This document shows positions 16,294 to 23,186 of a stretch of 27,002 nt of DNA, piece after piece. A program made the position numbers and the translations under genes. Each line of letters begins with the position of its first letter. The stretch's first letter is position 1. The notes under the pieces are model-generated. The model was not told the DNA's origin, did no database searches, and saw only the letters and a list, made by a program, of their open reading frames with translations. The DNA lies in NCBI GenBank assembly GCA_946479805.1, contig CAMLHP010000013.1, positions 1 through 27,002 on the forward strand, written 5' to 3'. This DNA comes from an uncultured Gemmatimonadota bacterium. Lineage in GTDB: Bacteria; Gemmatimonadota; Gemmatimonadetes; Gemmatimonadales; GWC2-71-9.

Positions 16294-17459
16294 GCTGCCC
16301 CTTCCAGTGCACCCTTCAGCACGACCTTCCCGTCGCGCACATGCCAGCGGCCGCGCGCCATCACGGCGTGGGCGGCCATGCGCTCATCCAGCACCACCAG
16401 GTCGGCGTCCATGCCGGCCGCGATCCGGCCCTTCTGTTCGAGCATCAAGTGTCTCGCCACGTTGGAAGTGAAGGCTGGGAGGGCGCGCTCCAGCGGAACG
16501 CCCCGGGAGGTGAGGCCGGCAAGGGTGCACGACATCGTGCCGGGGTGGCCCACGCCCATGCCGGTGACCCTGCCCGCGTCATCGAACCTGGGGAGACAGC
16601 CGCCGGCGTCACTGCTCACGGTGATGCGCCCCGCCGGGGCGCCCGCGTCAAGGTATCGAAGCACGCCATCGGCGGCGGACCACGCATCCTCGCCGGGGCC
16701 CACCGGGAAGGCCGTGAGGTCCACCGTCACGCCGGCCTTCGCCAGTTCCAGCGCCTCGTCGAACAGCGCCTTTCTCCGATTGACGTGGGTGGGATGGTAC
16801 ACCGCCGCCGGCACCTCTCCGCCGGCGAGCGCCTGGCGAATGAGCTCCAGCCCGCGGGGCCCGTCGCCCACATGCAGGTGGACCACACCGGCCTTGCCCG
16901 ACATCAGCCCGCCCACATGGGCATCTCCCGCCACCCGGAGCAGCTCGGCCAGCGTCGGCTGGCTCGATCGATGGTCGCTGATCGCCAGTTCGCCCACGCC
17001 CAGGATGCATTCCACCAGGGCTATGTCTCCCCTGACGCTTCCGGTCACCGTGCCCGGAGGCACGTGGTATCCGCCGGTGTAGCACCACGCCGATAGCCCC
17101 GACGCACGGAGTCCCAGCGTGGTTACCACCACCTCGGCCGGGGTGCGGATCAGGTCGTCCGTGCCCAGCAGGCCGATTACCGTCGTGACGCCGTTGCGGG
17201 TGAAGTGGCTGGGGGCGATGGGTGCGACGCGGGTGTCGTGGCCGGCCTCGCCGCCACCTCCCGTGACATGCACATGGCCATCGATGAGGCCGGGAATGAC
17301 CTTCCTCCCTTCGAGGTCGGTAACCTCGATTCCGAGCGATGCGGGAAGGTCGGGGCGATCGGCGCCGATCCACGCGATCCGTTCCGCCGCCACCAGCAGG
17401 TGCCGGTTGCCCTGCGGCTCCGGGCCGTACAGGTCCGCGTTGAGCAGAAGATGCAGCAT
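16290..17459 (-). CDS. iadA: isoaspartyl (beta-aspartyl) dipeptidase
   Basis: IadA is a metal-dependent amidohydrolase (M38) that hydrolyses beta-aspartyl dipeptides. Here it would finish cyanophycin breakdown by splitting beta-Asp-Arg into Asp and Arg. The 389 residues match the known enzyme in length. Visible features are HVH at 62-64 followed by GGGGEAG, TGGYHVP at 128-134, ISDHRS near 160-165, metal His196 and His225 (PTHVNR, whose Arg binds substrate) and catalytic Asp284 in VSSDAGG. Where the Escherichia coli enzyme has the carbamylated bridging Lys162, the aligned segment GVGELAISDHR appears to offer Glu157. The ATG at 17459 lies two bases after the stop of the upstream gene, and the stop overlaps cphB by 4 bp. 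Confidence 0.94.
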   Translation of the reverse strand: MLHLLLNADLYGPEPQGNRHLLVAAERIAWIGADRPDLPASLGIEVTDLEGRKVIPGLIDGHVHVTGGGGEAGHDTRVAPIAPSHFTRNGVTTVIGLLGTDDLIRTPAEVVVTTLGLRASGLSAWCYTGGYHVPPGTVTGSVRGDIALVECILGVGELAISDHRSSQPTLAELLRVAGDAHVGGLMSGKAGVVHLHVGDGPRGLELIRQALAGGEVPAAVYHPTHVNRRKALFDEALELAKAGVTVDLTAFPVGPGEDAWSAADGVLRYLDAGAPAGRITVSSDAGGCLPRFDDAGRVTGMGVGHPGTMSCTLAGLTSRGVPLERALPAFTSNVARHLMLEQKGRIAAGMDADLVVLDERMAAHAVMARGRWHVRDGKVVLKGALEGAA

Positions 17460-17461
17460 GG

Positions 17462-17728
17462 TCAGGAAGTTACCGTGCGCTGGTTCCGTACGTAACGGAT
17501 GAGGTCGCGGGTGGTGGCCACCAAAACCACATCTGGGAGCGCGAGCGCCGCCATTCGGACGTGGCCCGTGAGGTCCAGGTGGGGCCAGTCCGGGTTGCTG
17601 AGCTGGAGGGCCGCGAGCGGTGCACCGATTCGCCGGCGGAAGGCATCGAGTTCGGCGACGTCGTTGGTGCTGGACACCGCGTGCGACCAGCCGCGCGCGA
17701 GGAGATTCTCGCGGTCGATGACGATCAC
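17462..17728 (-). CDS. DUF4031-like small protein
   Basis: This 88-residue gene starts at a GTG that overlaps the upstream stop (GTGA) and ends two bases before iadA, so it is a true operon member. The sequence has the pattern of DUF4031 proteins: ARGWSHAVSS near 11-20, ELDAFRRRIG near 26-35, then PHLDLTGHVRMAALALPDVVLV near 49-70 followed by TRDLIR. The family match is by eye and moderate. No function is established for DUF4031 to my knowledge. It has no signal peptide or membrane segment. Position suggests a link to cyanophycin or beta-aspartyl dipeptide turnover, but nothing in the sequence proves it. Confidence 0.75.
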   Translation of the reverse strand: MIVIDRENLLARGWSHAVSSTNDVAELDAFRRRIGAPLAALQLSNPDWPHLDLTGHVRMAALALPDVVLVATTRDLIRYVRNQRTVTS

Positions 17729-18576
17729 GCGCCGGCGAGGATGAAGTCCCGGACCTCCTGAAGCACGCCCGGGTCGTGGAGCACCTTGCGGTGACCCAGG
17801 CCGGAGGTGGCCACGAGCCTGGCTCCCGGCCACGCCCCAGCAACGGCCTCGGCGCCGGCGAAAGGCACGTCGCGATCGCCGGTGTCATGCACCAGCAGCG
17901 CCGGGGTACCGAAGCCCGCGACCAGCGTGGGAATGTGGAGACCTGCGAAGGTGAAATTGAGCCTGGCCTCCAGGTTCCTTTCCATCCTGGCGCGGACCGC
18001 CTCGGGAAGGCCCAGTGTTTCGGCGAAGCGATCGGTGAACTCCTGTGCGTTTGATGGTGCAGCAATGAGCACCGCGCGCTCGGCGTCAAACCCCATGCTG
18101 AGCGCCAGGGCGGTGGCAGCCCCGCCCAGCGAATGCCCCACCGCGGCCAGGGGCGTAACGCCGAGGTGCTTCCGGATCCCAAGCAGCGCGCGGGCAAACT
18201 CGGGCATGGACGCGGTGCTGCCGGACGAACGGCCATGGGCCGGGGCGTCGAACGCCACGGCGGTGAGCCCGGCATCCAGCAGCATGGGGACGAGCGAAGC
18301 CCAGCGCCCGGCCCGGCTGCCCCAGCCGTGGGTCAGCAGCACCACCGGTCCCGAACCCCATCGCCAGCAGGCCAGGTCGATTCCGTTGGCCTGGACGGTG
18401 AAGCGCTCGCCGGTGTCGAGCCAGGCCTCTTCCTGGGGCCTCACCGTCGGTCGCGGAGGGCGGCAGAAGATCCGCTCTGCGACGCGGGCCGCGGTGTGTG
18501 GGGCGATGGGTCCCACCGTCCGGAAGGCGGAGCGGAGTGCCTTGATAGCGGGGCTTCCACCGGGTAAGGATTCCAT
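17725..18576 (-). CDS. alpha/beta hydrolase, first gene of the cyanophycin operon
   Basis: The 283-residue protein has the alpha/beta-hydrolase core from about residue 58. The oxyanion segment is THGWGS at 82-87, the nucleophile elbow GHSLGG at 147-152 (Ser149), the acid is in HDTGDRDVP at 230-238 and the catalytic base is His262 in GLGHRKVL. DAPAHGRSSGS near 110-120 is also typical. The first 57 residues are a basic, non-membrane extension. Substrate is unknown; this family includes esterases, peptidases and thioesterases. No signal peptide is evident. TATCTT six bases before the ATG suggests the operon transcript begins at or near this start codon. The stop overlaps the DUF4031-like gene by 4 bp. 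Confidence 0.88.
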   Translation of the reverse strand: MESLPGGSPAIKALRSAFRTVGPIAPHTAARVAERIFCRPPRPTVRPQEEAWLDTGERFTVQANGIDLACWRWGSGPVVLLTHGWGSRAGRWASLVPMLLDAGLTAVAFDAPAHGRSSGSTASMPEFARALLGIRKHLGVTPLAAVGHSLGGAATALALSMGFDAERAVLIAAPSNAQEFTDRFAETLGLPEAVRARMERNLEARLNFTFAGLHIPTLVAGFGTPALLVHDTGDRDVPFAGAEAVAGAWPGARLVATSGLGHRKVLHDPGVLQEVRDFILAGA

Positions 18577-18582
18577 CCTGCA

Positions 18583-18588
18583 AAGATA
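18583..18588 (-). promoter_or_regulatory. cphA: candidate -10 element of the cyanophycin operon
   Basis: Minus-strand TATCTT ends 6 nt before the ATG of the alpha/beta hydrolase at 18576, so the transcript would start on the start codon itself. It lies 52 bp or less from the divergent protease gene. No other promoter-like site is obvious within the operon, whose genes overlap or nearly touch. Confidence 0.4.
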
Positions 18589-18592
18589 GCAT

Positions 18593-18598
18593 TAGACT
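18593..18598 (+). promoter_or_regulatory. candidate -10 element of the protease-FHA gene pair
   Basis: TAGACT, preceded by T, lies 30 nt before the inferred CTG start at 18629. A transcript starting about 7 nt after it would carry GAGG (18617-18620) 8 nt ahead of that codon. The site is back to back with the cyanophycin operon promoter. Confidence 0.35.
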
Positions 18599-18628
18599 TT
18601 CGCGCTGATCCCCAGCGAGGTTCCGCTC

Positions 18629-19906
18629 CTGATCCGCACGCCACGCGTACTGGCGCACCTGCTCGCAGGTGCGCTGTTCCTCCCGGCCAGCCTCTCCGGG
18701 CAGGAGAGCGTCACGACTGCCGCGGCCTTCCGCCGCCATGCTGAACGCGTGGTCAAGGTCGAAGTCGCCGAGTATGGCGCAGCGGCCAAGGCGAGCCTTG
18801 GCTCGGGGTTCTTCGTGGACAGTGCCGGGCTGCTGGTGACGAACTACCACGTAGTGGCCGAGGTGGTGCGGGAACCGGGACGCTACACTCCACGGGTGGT
18901 GAACGAGGCGGGTGACACCCTGTCGGCGGAGCTGCTTGGGATCGACGTGGTGCACGACCTCGCGCTGCTCAGGGCTGCGTGGGCGCCGCCGTCGTGGTTC
19001 GAGTTGTCGAACGTGGAACCCTCCCAGGGTGACCGGGTGCTCTCGCTGGGGCATCCCCGCGACCTGGGTCTGAGCATCGTCGAGGGCACCTGGAACGGGC
19101 TGCTCCGCCACACACTCTATCCCAAGATCCACTTCTCGGGCTCGCTCAATCCCGGTGTCAGCGGTGGGCCGGCCATCCTGCCCGATGGCCGCGTGGTGGG
19201 AGTCAACGTTTCCACCGAGGGAAACGAAATCAGCTTCCTGGTGCCGGTGGACCGGGTCATTGCGCTGGTTGACCGGGTAACAGCGCAGGATTACGCCCGG
19301 CCCGATTCACTCCTCACCGACGCGGCAAGCCAGATTCGCGCCTATCAGGACACATACCTGGACGGGCTCTTCGCGCCCGATGTGCCGACCGTCGCCATTG
19401 GCCGATATCGGGTGCCCACTCGCCCGGCGGAATGGTTCAAGTGCTGGGGCGACGCGTCGCGCGACCCTGATCAGCCTTACGAACGCGTTACCCACTACTG
19501 CGGCACCGACGACTACCTGTACCTGTCCGAAGGTCAGTGGACCGGCGTGGTAGAGCTGACGCACGAGGTTCTTTCGACCGAGGAACTCAACCGCTTCCGC
19601 TTCTATTCCCTCTACGAATCGACCTTCTCCGGCGGCGCCCCTGCCACCTGGGCCAGTGAGAGCGAAGTCACCGAGTTCCGGTGCACCACGCGCAACCTCG
19701 AGCGCGAGGGGATGAGGCTCCGCACCGCCATCTGCGCCCGCGCCTTCCGCAAGCTGGAGGGCTTGTACGACGTGGTCGTGCGTGCGGCCGCGCTGGGTGC
19801 GCCAAGGGAAGGACTGGTGACGTCGCTTCAATTGTCAGGCGTGACGTGGGAGAACGCCTCGCGGGTGACCCGCAACTTCCTGGAGCGGATCTCGTGGAGC
19901 GAGTGA
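18629..19906 (+). CDS. exported trypsin-like serine protease with unusual C-terminal domain
   Basis: The protein has an S1-family protease domain (about residues 40-215) with the triad His74 (TNYHVVAE), Asp110 (VVHDLALL) and Ser178 (NPGVSGGP), like HtrA proteases. The C-terminal 210 residues match no domain I know; they contain paired Cys (KCWGD, HYCGTDD) and are not a PDZ domain. The first usual start codon is GTG at 18749, but the frame stays open upstream and reads IRTPRVLAHLLAGALFLPAS, a clear signal peptide. CTG at 18629 has GAGG with 8-nt spacing and gives a 425-residue exported protein, so I place the start there. With GTG 18749 the product would be 385 residues and cytoplasmic, which fits the protease poorly. 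The stop overlaps the FHA gene. Confidence 0.85.
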   Translation: MIRTPRVLAHLLAGALFLPASLSGQESVTTAAAFRRHAERVVKVEVAEYGAAAKASLGSGFFVDSAGLLVTNYHVVAEVVREPGRYTPRVVNEAGDTLSAELLGIDVVHDLALLRAAWAPPSWFELSNVEPSQGDRVLSLGHPRDLGLSIVEGTWNGLLRHTLYPKIHFSGSLNPGVSGGPAILPDGRVVGVNVSTEGNEISFLVPVDRVIALVDRVTAQDYARPDSLLTDAASQIRAYQDTYLDGLFAPDVPTVAIGRYRVPTRPAEWFKCWGDASRDPDQPYERVTHYCGTDDYLYLSEGQWTGVVELTHEVLSTEELNRFRFYSLYESTFSGGAPATWASESEVTEFRCTTRNLEREGMRLRTAICARAFRKLEGLYDVVVRAAALGAPREGLVTSLQLSGVTWENASRVTRNFLERISWSE

Positions 19907-20868
19907 TCTTCGTGGAAGTTCTCGACCGGCGGAACCAGGTGTCGGCCCGAACCCGCATCACCGGGTTTCCGGCGACGATCGGCCGGGCCTACGAGTGTGA
20001 CGTTCTGCTCGACGACCGGTACGTGGATCCAGTGCACGCCCGGCTCCTCATGGATGACGACGGCGCCCTGGTACTGGAGGACGTCGGCAGCCAGAACGGC
20101 ACCCGCGACATGTCCTCCGGGGATCCGATCAGCCGGGCTGTTGTGCGATCCGGGATGGTGATTCGGGCAGGCGATACCCGCCTGAGGCTGGTCGAGCCGG
20201 GGCATCCGGTGCCTGCGGCTTTGCGGGAGCCGCGGGGAGCCGGCCTCGCCATGGGCCTTCGCCGGCCGGCCCTGGCCTGGTCTGTGGTGCTGGCGGGAAG
20301 CATGGTCCTGGTGACTGGTGGCTGGCTTGGCAGCGTTGAGAGCGACTGGTTCACCGAGCTGATGGCCGGTGTCGTGATTGTCCTCATGCTGCTCGCGCTT
20401 TGGGCCGGCGCCTGGGCATTCGCCTCGCGGATCTTCACGGGACAGGCCCGCTTCATGGCGCACCTCGCGGTGGCGGTTGGCACGACAAGCGCGCTCACGC
20501 TGGCCGGCTGGCTGCAGGGCTACCTGAGATTCCTGTGGCCCGGTGGGACGGTCTGGGAACTGGCGGGATTCGTGGTTACGGCGGCAGTGCTCATGATGAT
20601 GATCCACTCGCACCTGTCGCTTACCGGTGCACTGGGCTCGCGGGCGCGGCGGTTCGCGGCGGGCGCGGTGGCAATTGTCTTCGCCGCCGTGATGCACTCG
20701 GATGTCTCCAGCGGTTTCGGATTATTCAGCGGCGGGCTGGAGTATGACGGGAACCTGAGCTCCGTGGCTGCCTCGGCCGCGGCCACCGTGTCGATGGACG
20801 AGCTGCTGGAGGCGGCGACGGAAATGCGGCTCGACGTCGATTCGCTGGCGGCGGAGCCGAGGCGGTAG
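19894..20868 (+). CDS. FHA-domain protein with five-helix membrane domain
   Basis: The 324-residue product has an N-terminal forkhead-associated domain (about 25-100): TIGRAYECDVLLDD with Gly30-Arg31, VDPVHARL with His48, and GSQNGT at 65-70. FHA domains bind phosphothreonine peptides. The usual SxxH serine is Asp45 here. From residue 124 onward about five membrane helices follow, and a short acidic tail of about 40 residues ends the protein. The GTG at 19894 has GGAG with 8-nt spacing; a GTG at 19903, which overlaps the protease stop as GTGA, is an equally real possibility and drops three residues. The 13-bp overlap with the protease gene suggests a joint task, such as coupling a periplasmic protease to cytoplasmic phospho-signalling. 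That role is inference. Confidence 0.85.
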   Translation: MERVIFVEVLDRRNQVSARTRITGFPATIGRAYECDVLLDDRYVDPVHARLLMDDDGALVLEDVGSQNGTRDMSSGDPISRAVVRSGMVIRAGDTRLRLVEPGHPVPAALREPRGAGLAMGLRRPALAWSVVLAGSMVLVTGGWLGSVESDWFTELMAGVVIVLMLLALWAGAWAFASRIFTGQARFMAHLAVAVGTTSALTLAGWLQGYLRFLWPGGTVWELAGFVVTAAVLMMMIHSHLSLTGALGSRARRFAAGAVAIVFAAVMHSDVSSGFGLFSGGLEYDGNLSSVAASAAATVSMDELLEAATEMRLDVDSLAAEPRR

Positions 20869-20883
20869 AAACCTCCTCTACCG
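20863..20883. terminator. bidirectional terminator hairpin between FHA and M48 genes
   Basis: CGGTAGA at 20863-20869 pairs perfectly with TCTACCG at 20877-20883 around a 7-nt loop. The FHA stop codon (20866-20868) lies within the left arm, and the M48 stop is 3 bp beyond the right arm. The stem serves both converging genes; T-rich sequence follows on the plus side (TTCTATCTTT). Confidence 0.55.
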
Positions 20884-20885
20884 TT

Positions 20886-21704
20886 CTATCTTTCCAGCCC
20901 GTTGGGCACTCCATTCGGATACAGTTCGGCGACCGCCTGCTCGATGTGGGCGATGCGGTTCTCGGGATTGGGATGGGTGCTGAAGAACTCCGGCTGGCGG
21001 CCGCCGCCGCTGGCTTCCTCCAGAATCTTCATCACTTCCACCATGGAGCGTGGGTCGTAGCCCGCCTCACCGGTGAACGTCACCCCCAGCTTGTCGGACT
21101 CCAGTTCGTCGTCCCTTCCGAATTTCATGTTGACCAGCTGGCCTATCATCGCCACCACCGCCGCATTGCGCTGGGACGACGGATTGTTGGGGTCGTAGGT
21201 AGCGAGCACCGCGGCGCCGGTGAGTCCCTGGGTCAGCTGAGCCTTCGCGATGTGCTCGGCGCCATGGCGTCCAACCACATGGCCGATCTCGTGTCCTAGA
21301 ACGCCTGCCAGCTGGCCGGTGGTCTGCAGCCGGCTCATGAGGGCCTCGGTGATGAACACCTGGCCGCCGGGCAGCGCGAAGGCGTTGATGGTGTTGGGAT
21401 CCGCCAGCAGGTGGCAGTCAAACCGGTAGTACTCGGTGGCGGCGCGCGCCTGGCTGCGAGAGAGCAGCCGGGAGCAAACGTCCTTCACCATCTGGGTGGC
21501 CTGGGCGTCCTGGCTCAGCCCGCCAAACTGCTGCGCCATCTCGGGTGCCGCCTGCAGTCCCAGCGCCACTTCCTGCTCGTGGGTGATGTCGCCCACGTGC
21601 TGGGTCTCGCCGGTCACCGGGTTCTCGGAACTCTTGCCGTAATACATGAACAGCGAAATCGCCGCGATGACCAGGGCGATGATTATCCGTCCCTTTCCTC
21701 TCAC
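20886..21704 (-). CDS. M48 family metalloprotease
   Basis: This is a zinc metallopeptidase of the M48 type (BepA/LoiP-like), which handles misfolded envelope proteins. The 272-residue form has a single N-terminal membrane anchor or signal (IIIALVIAAISLFMYY, 7-22), then the catalytic motif HEIGHVVGRH at 138-147 and the third zinc ligand in ELESD at 200-204. FFSTHPNPENRIAHIE near 240-255 is typical of the family. No TPR repeats follow. The GTG at 21704 is chosen because AAGGGGGA lies just upstream; a TTG seven codons earlier would place that sequence inside the gene. It follows the chemotaxis gene by 33 bp and is probably cotranscribed. A palindrome overlaps its Shine-Dalgarno sequence. Confidence 0.92.
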   Translation of the reverse strand: MRGKGRIIIALVIAAISLFMYYGKSSENPVTGETQHVGDITHEQEVALGLQAAPEMAQQFGGLSQDAQATQMVKDVCSRLLSRSQARAATEYYRFDCHLLADPNTINAFALPGGQVFITEALMSRLQTTGQLAGVLGHEIGHVVGRHGAEHIAKAQLTQGLTGAAVLATYDPNNPSSQRNAAVVAMIGQLVNMKFGRDDELESDKLGVTFTGEAGYDPRSMVEVMKILEEASGGGRQPEFFSTHPNPENRIAHIEQAVAELYPNGVPNGLER

Positions 21705-21711
21705 AAATCCC

Positions 21712-21727
21712 CCTTGGCGCGCCAAGG
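21712..21727. repeat. perfect 16-bp palindrome before the M48 gene
   Basis: CCTTGGCGCGCCAAGG is its own reverse complement. It lies between the chemotaxis gene stop and the M48 start. On the minus-strand mRNA its 3' arm includes the first four bases of the M48 Shine-Dalgarno sequence, so a 6-bp hairpin with a 4-nt loop could reduce ribosome access. It could also be a protein-binding site. Confidence 0.5.
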
Positions 21728-21737
21728 CGCGTTTCCG

Positions 21738-23030
21738 TCAGTTGAGCCTGAACCCCCCCACTGCGCCGGTGAGCTTCTCGGCTGCATCGGCCAGGTGGCC
21801 GGCAGACGAGGAAATCTCCTCGGTTGATGCATTGAGCTCCTGGGCTGCCGCGGCAATCTCCTCGGCCGCAGCCGCGTAGTCTTCGGTACCGGCGGACACC
21901 TCGCGCATCCGGCCCGCTATTCCCTCGATAAGATTGCGCACTTCATCGGCTGAAGTGGAGATCTTGCGGGTCCACTCGTCGTTGCTCTCGGCGTCGCGCG
22001 CCACATCGGCCAGGCCCTCTGCGGCGGAGTGGGCAGTGTTCCGGGCGGCGAGGCCACCTTCGCCCAGCCGGAGGAGTCGTTCCCGGGCGGTCTGCACCCG
22101 CTCCTGCACCTGCTGCACCATCTCGCTGGTGGACGTGGCCGAGCGCGCCGCCTGGGCGGCGAGCTTCCGGACCTCCTCCGCCACTACGCTGAAGCCCTTG
22201 CCCTCCTCGCCAGCGCGGGCCGCCTCAATGGAGGCGTTGAGCGCCAGCATGTGGGTCTGGCGGGCTATGGCCTTGGTCTGGATCACGAACTTCTCGATCT
22301 CGGCCGATGCGGCAGCGAGGGCATCAGCCTCGGCGGCGCCGCGCTCGACTTCGTCGGCCAGGCGCGCGAGCTCCGAGGTGCTGGCTTCCAGCTTCTGCTG
22401 GTGGGCCCGGGCCACTCCAGCGAGCGCAGCGTTCCGGTTGGCGGCTTCAACGGCGCCGCCGGCCAGCCCACCGGCAATCTCGAGGATCCGCCCTGCGTCC
22501 TCCGCCGCGCTGCGCACTATCAGCGCCTGCTGGCTCGCGCGCTCGGTGAGGTCACCCGTGGTGCTGGCGACCTCCTCGGTGGAGGCGCTCATCTCCTGGG
22601 TAGAGGCCGCTATCTGCTGGGACATCGCAGCGGCGTCGCCCGAGGCGGTCTGAATGGCGCCCGTCAGGGTCCTGAGCGCATCGACCATGGCCGACACGCT
22701 GACCAGAAGTGCCCGCCCCTGGCCCCGGGCGCCGTCGGGGTTGAGGCCATTGACGGTGAGGTCCCCCCGGGCCACCCGCGCCGCGACCCGCTCGGCGGTG
22801 ACCAGCGGCTCGATCACCTCGCGCTTCAGCCACCAGACGGTCGCCAGCTCGAGCAGGGCGCAGATCAGCAGGAACACCAGCGTTCCCTTCAGCACCAGCT
22901 CCAGGCGGCCGGCTCCCAGCGGCTCCAGCGTGAGCCACAGGACGGCGGCCACGAGCGCCGACAGGCAGAGCACCACGAGGGCGCCGGTGCGGTGAAGGGC
23001 GAGTGTCAGGCGTCGATGCTCGGCGGCCAT
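21738..23030 (-). CDS. methyl-accepting chemotaxis-type signal transducer without periplasmic sensor domain
   Basis: The 430-residue protein has two membrane helices (about 15-35 and 47-68) joined by a loop of only about 11 residues, a HAMP-like region (about 69-120) and a long coiled-coil signalling domain. The hairpin tip [23 protein letters not shown] around 265-287 is the CheA/CheW-contact signature. Ala/Glu-rich heptads, including repeated [14 protein letters not shown], match methylation-helix style. The near absence of a periplasmic domain implies sensing through the membrane, the HAMP region or a partner rather than a periplasmic ligand. AAGGAG lies three bases before the ATG. No che or flagellar genes are near. 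The M48 protease gene follows after 33 bp. leuS diverges from it. Confidence 0.92.
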   Translation of the reverse strand: MAAEHRRLTLALHRTGALVVLCLSALVAAVLWLTLEPLGAGRLELVLKGTLVFLLICALLELATVWWLKREVIEPLVTAERVAARVARGDLTVNGLNPDGARGQGRALLVSVSAMVDALRTLTGAIQTASGDAAAMSQQIAASTQEMSASTEEVASTTGDLTERASQQALIVRSAAEDAGRILEIAGGLAGGAVEAANRNAALAGVARAHQQKLEASTSELARLADEVERGAAEADALAAASAEIEKFVIQTKAIARQTHMLALNASIEAARAGEEGKGFSVVAEEVRKLAAQAARSATSTSEMVQQVQERVQTARERLLRLGEGGLAARNTAHSAAEGLADVARDAESNDEWTRKISTSADEVRNLIEGIAGRMREVSAGTEDYAAAAEEIAAAAQELNASTEEISSSAGHLADAAEKLTGAVGGFRLN

Positions 23031-23067
23031 GGGCTCCTTGCTCTGGCGGGACGGGCGGGGAACCGGA

Positions 23068-23073
23068 AATCTA
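23068..23073 (-). promoter_or_regulatory. candidate -10 element for the chemotaxis-type gene
   Basis: Minus-strand TAGATT lies about 37 nt before the ATG at 23030, leaving a leader of about 30 nt that ends with AAGGAG. It shares the 156-bp divergent region with leuS. Confidence 0.35.
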
Positions 23074-23106
23074 CGGCGACGCGTGGCGAGGCGGGAGGCG
23101 GGACGC

Positions 23107-23112
23107 TAGTTT
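23107..23112 (+). promoter_or_regulatory. leuS: candidate -10 element for leuS
   Basis: TAGTTT followed by CCC resembles the hexamers before other genes in the window. It would yield a leader of about 70 nt that is largely made of the heptamer array at 23122-23156. Confidence 0.35.
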
Positions 23113-23121
23113 CCCTGCGGC

Positions 23122-23156
23122 CGAGCTTCGAGCTTCGAGCTTCGAGCTTCGAGGGT
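23122..23156 (+). repeat. CGAGCTT heptamer array in the leuS leader
   Basis: Four perfect head-to-tail copies of CGAGCTT (23122-23149) are followed by the variant CGAGGGT and the start of another unit. The array lies 31 bp before the leuS start codon. The same heptamer recurs just after the leuS stop. AGCT within each unit is self-complementary, so the RNA could fold in several registers. Confidence 0.85.
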
Positions 23157-23186
23157 CGAGCGCACCAATTTCAGCATTCCAAGGCG

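Noticed and set aside
23122..23156. T-box or leader-peptide attenuator for leuS
   Set aside because: No T-box sequence, specifier loop or leucine-rich leader peptide is visible; only simple heptamers are present.
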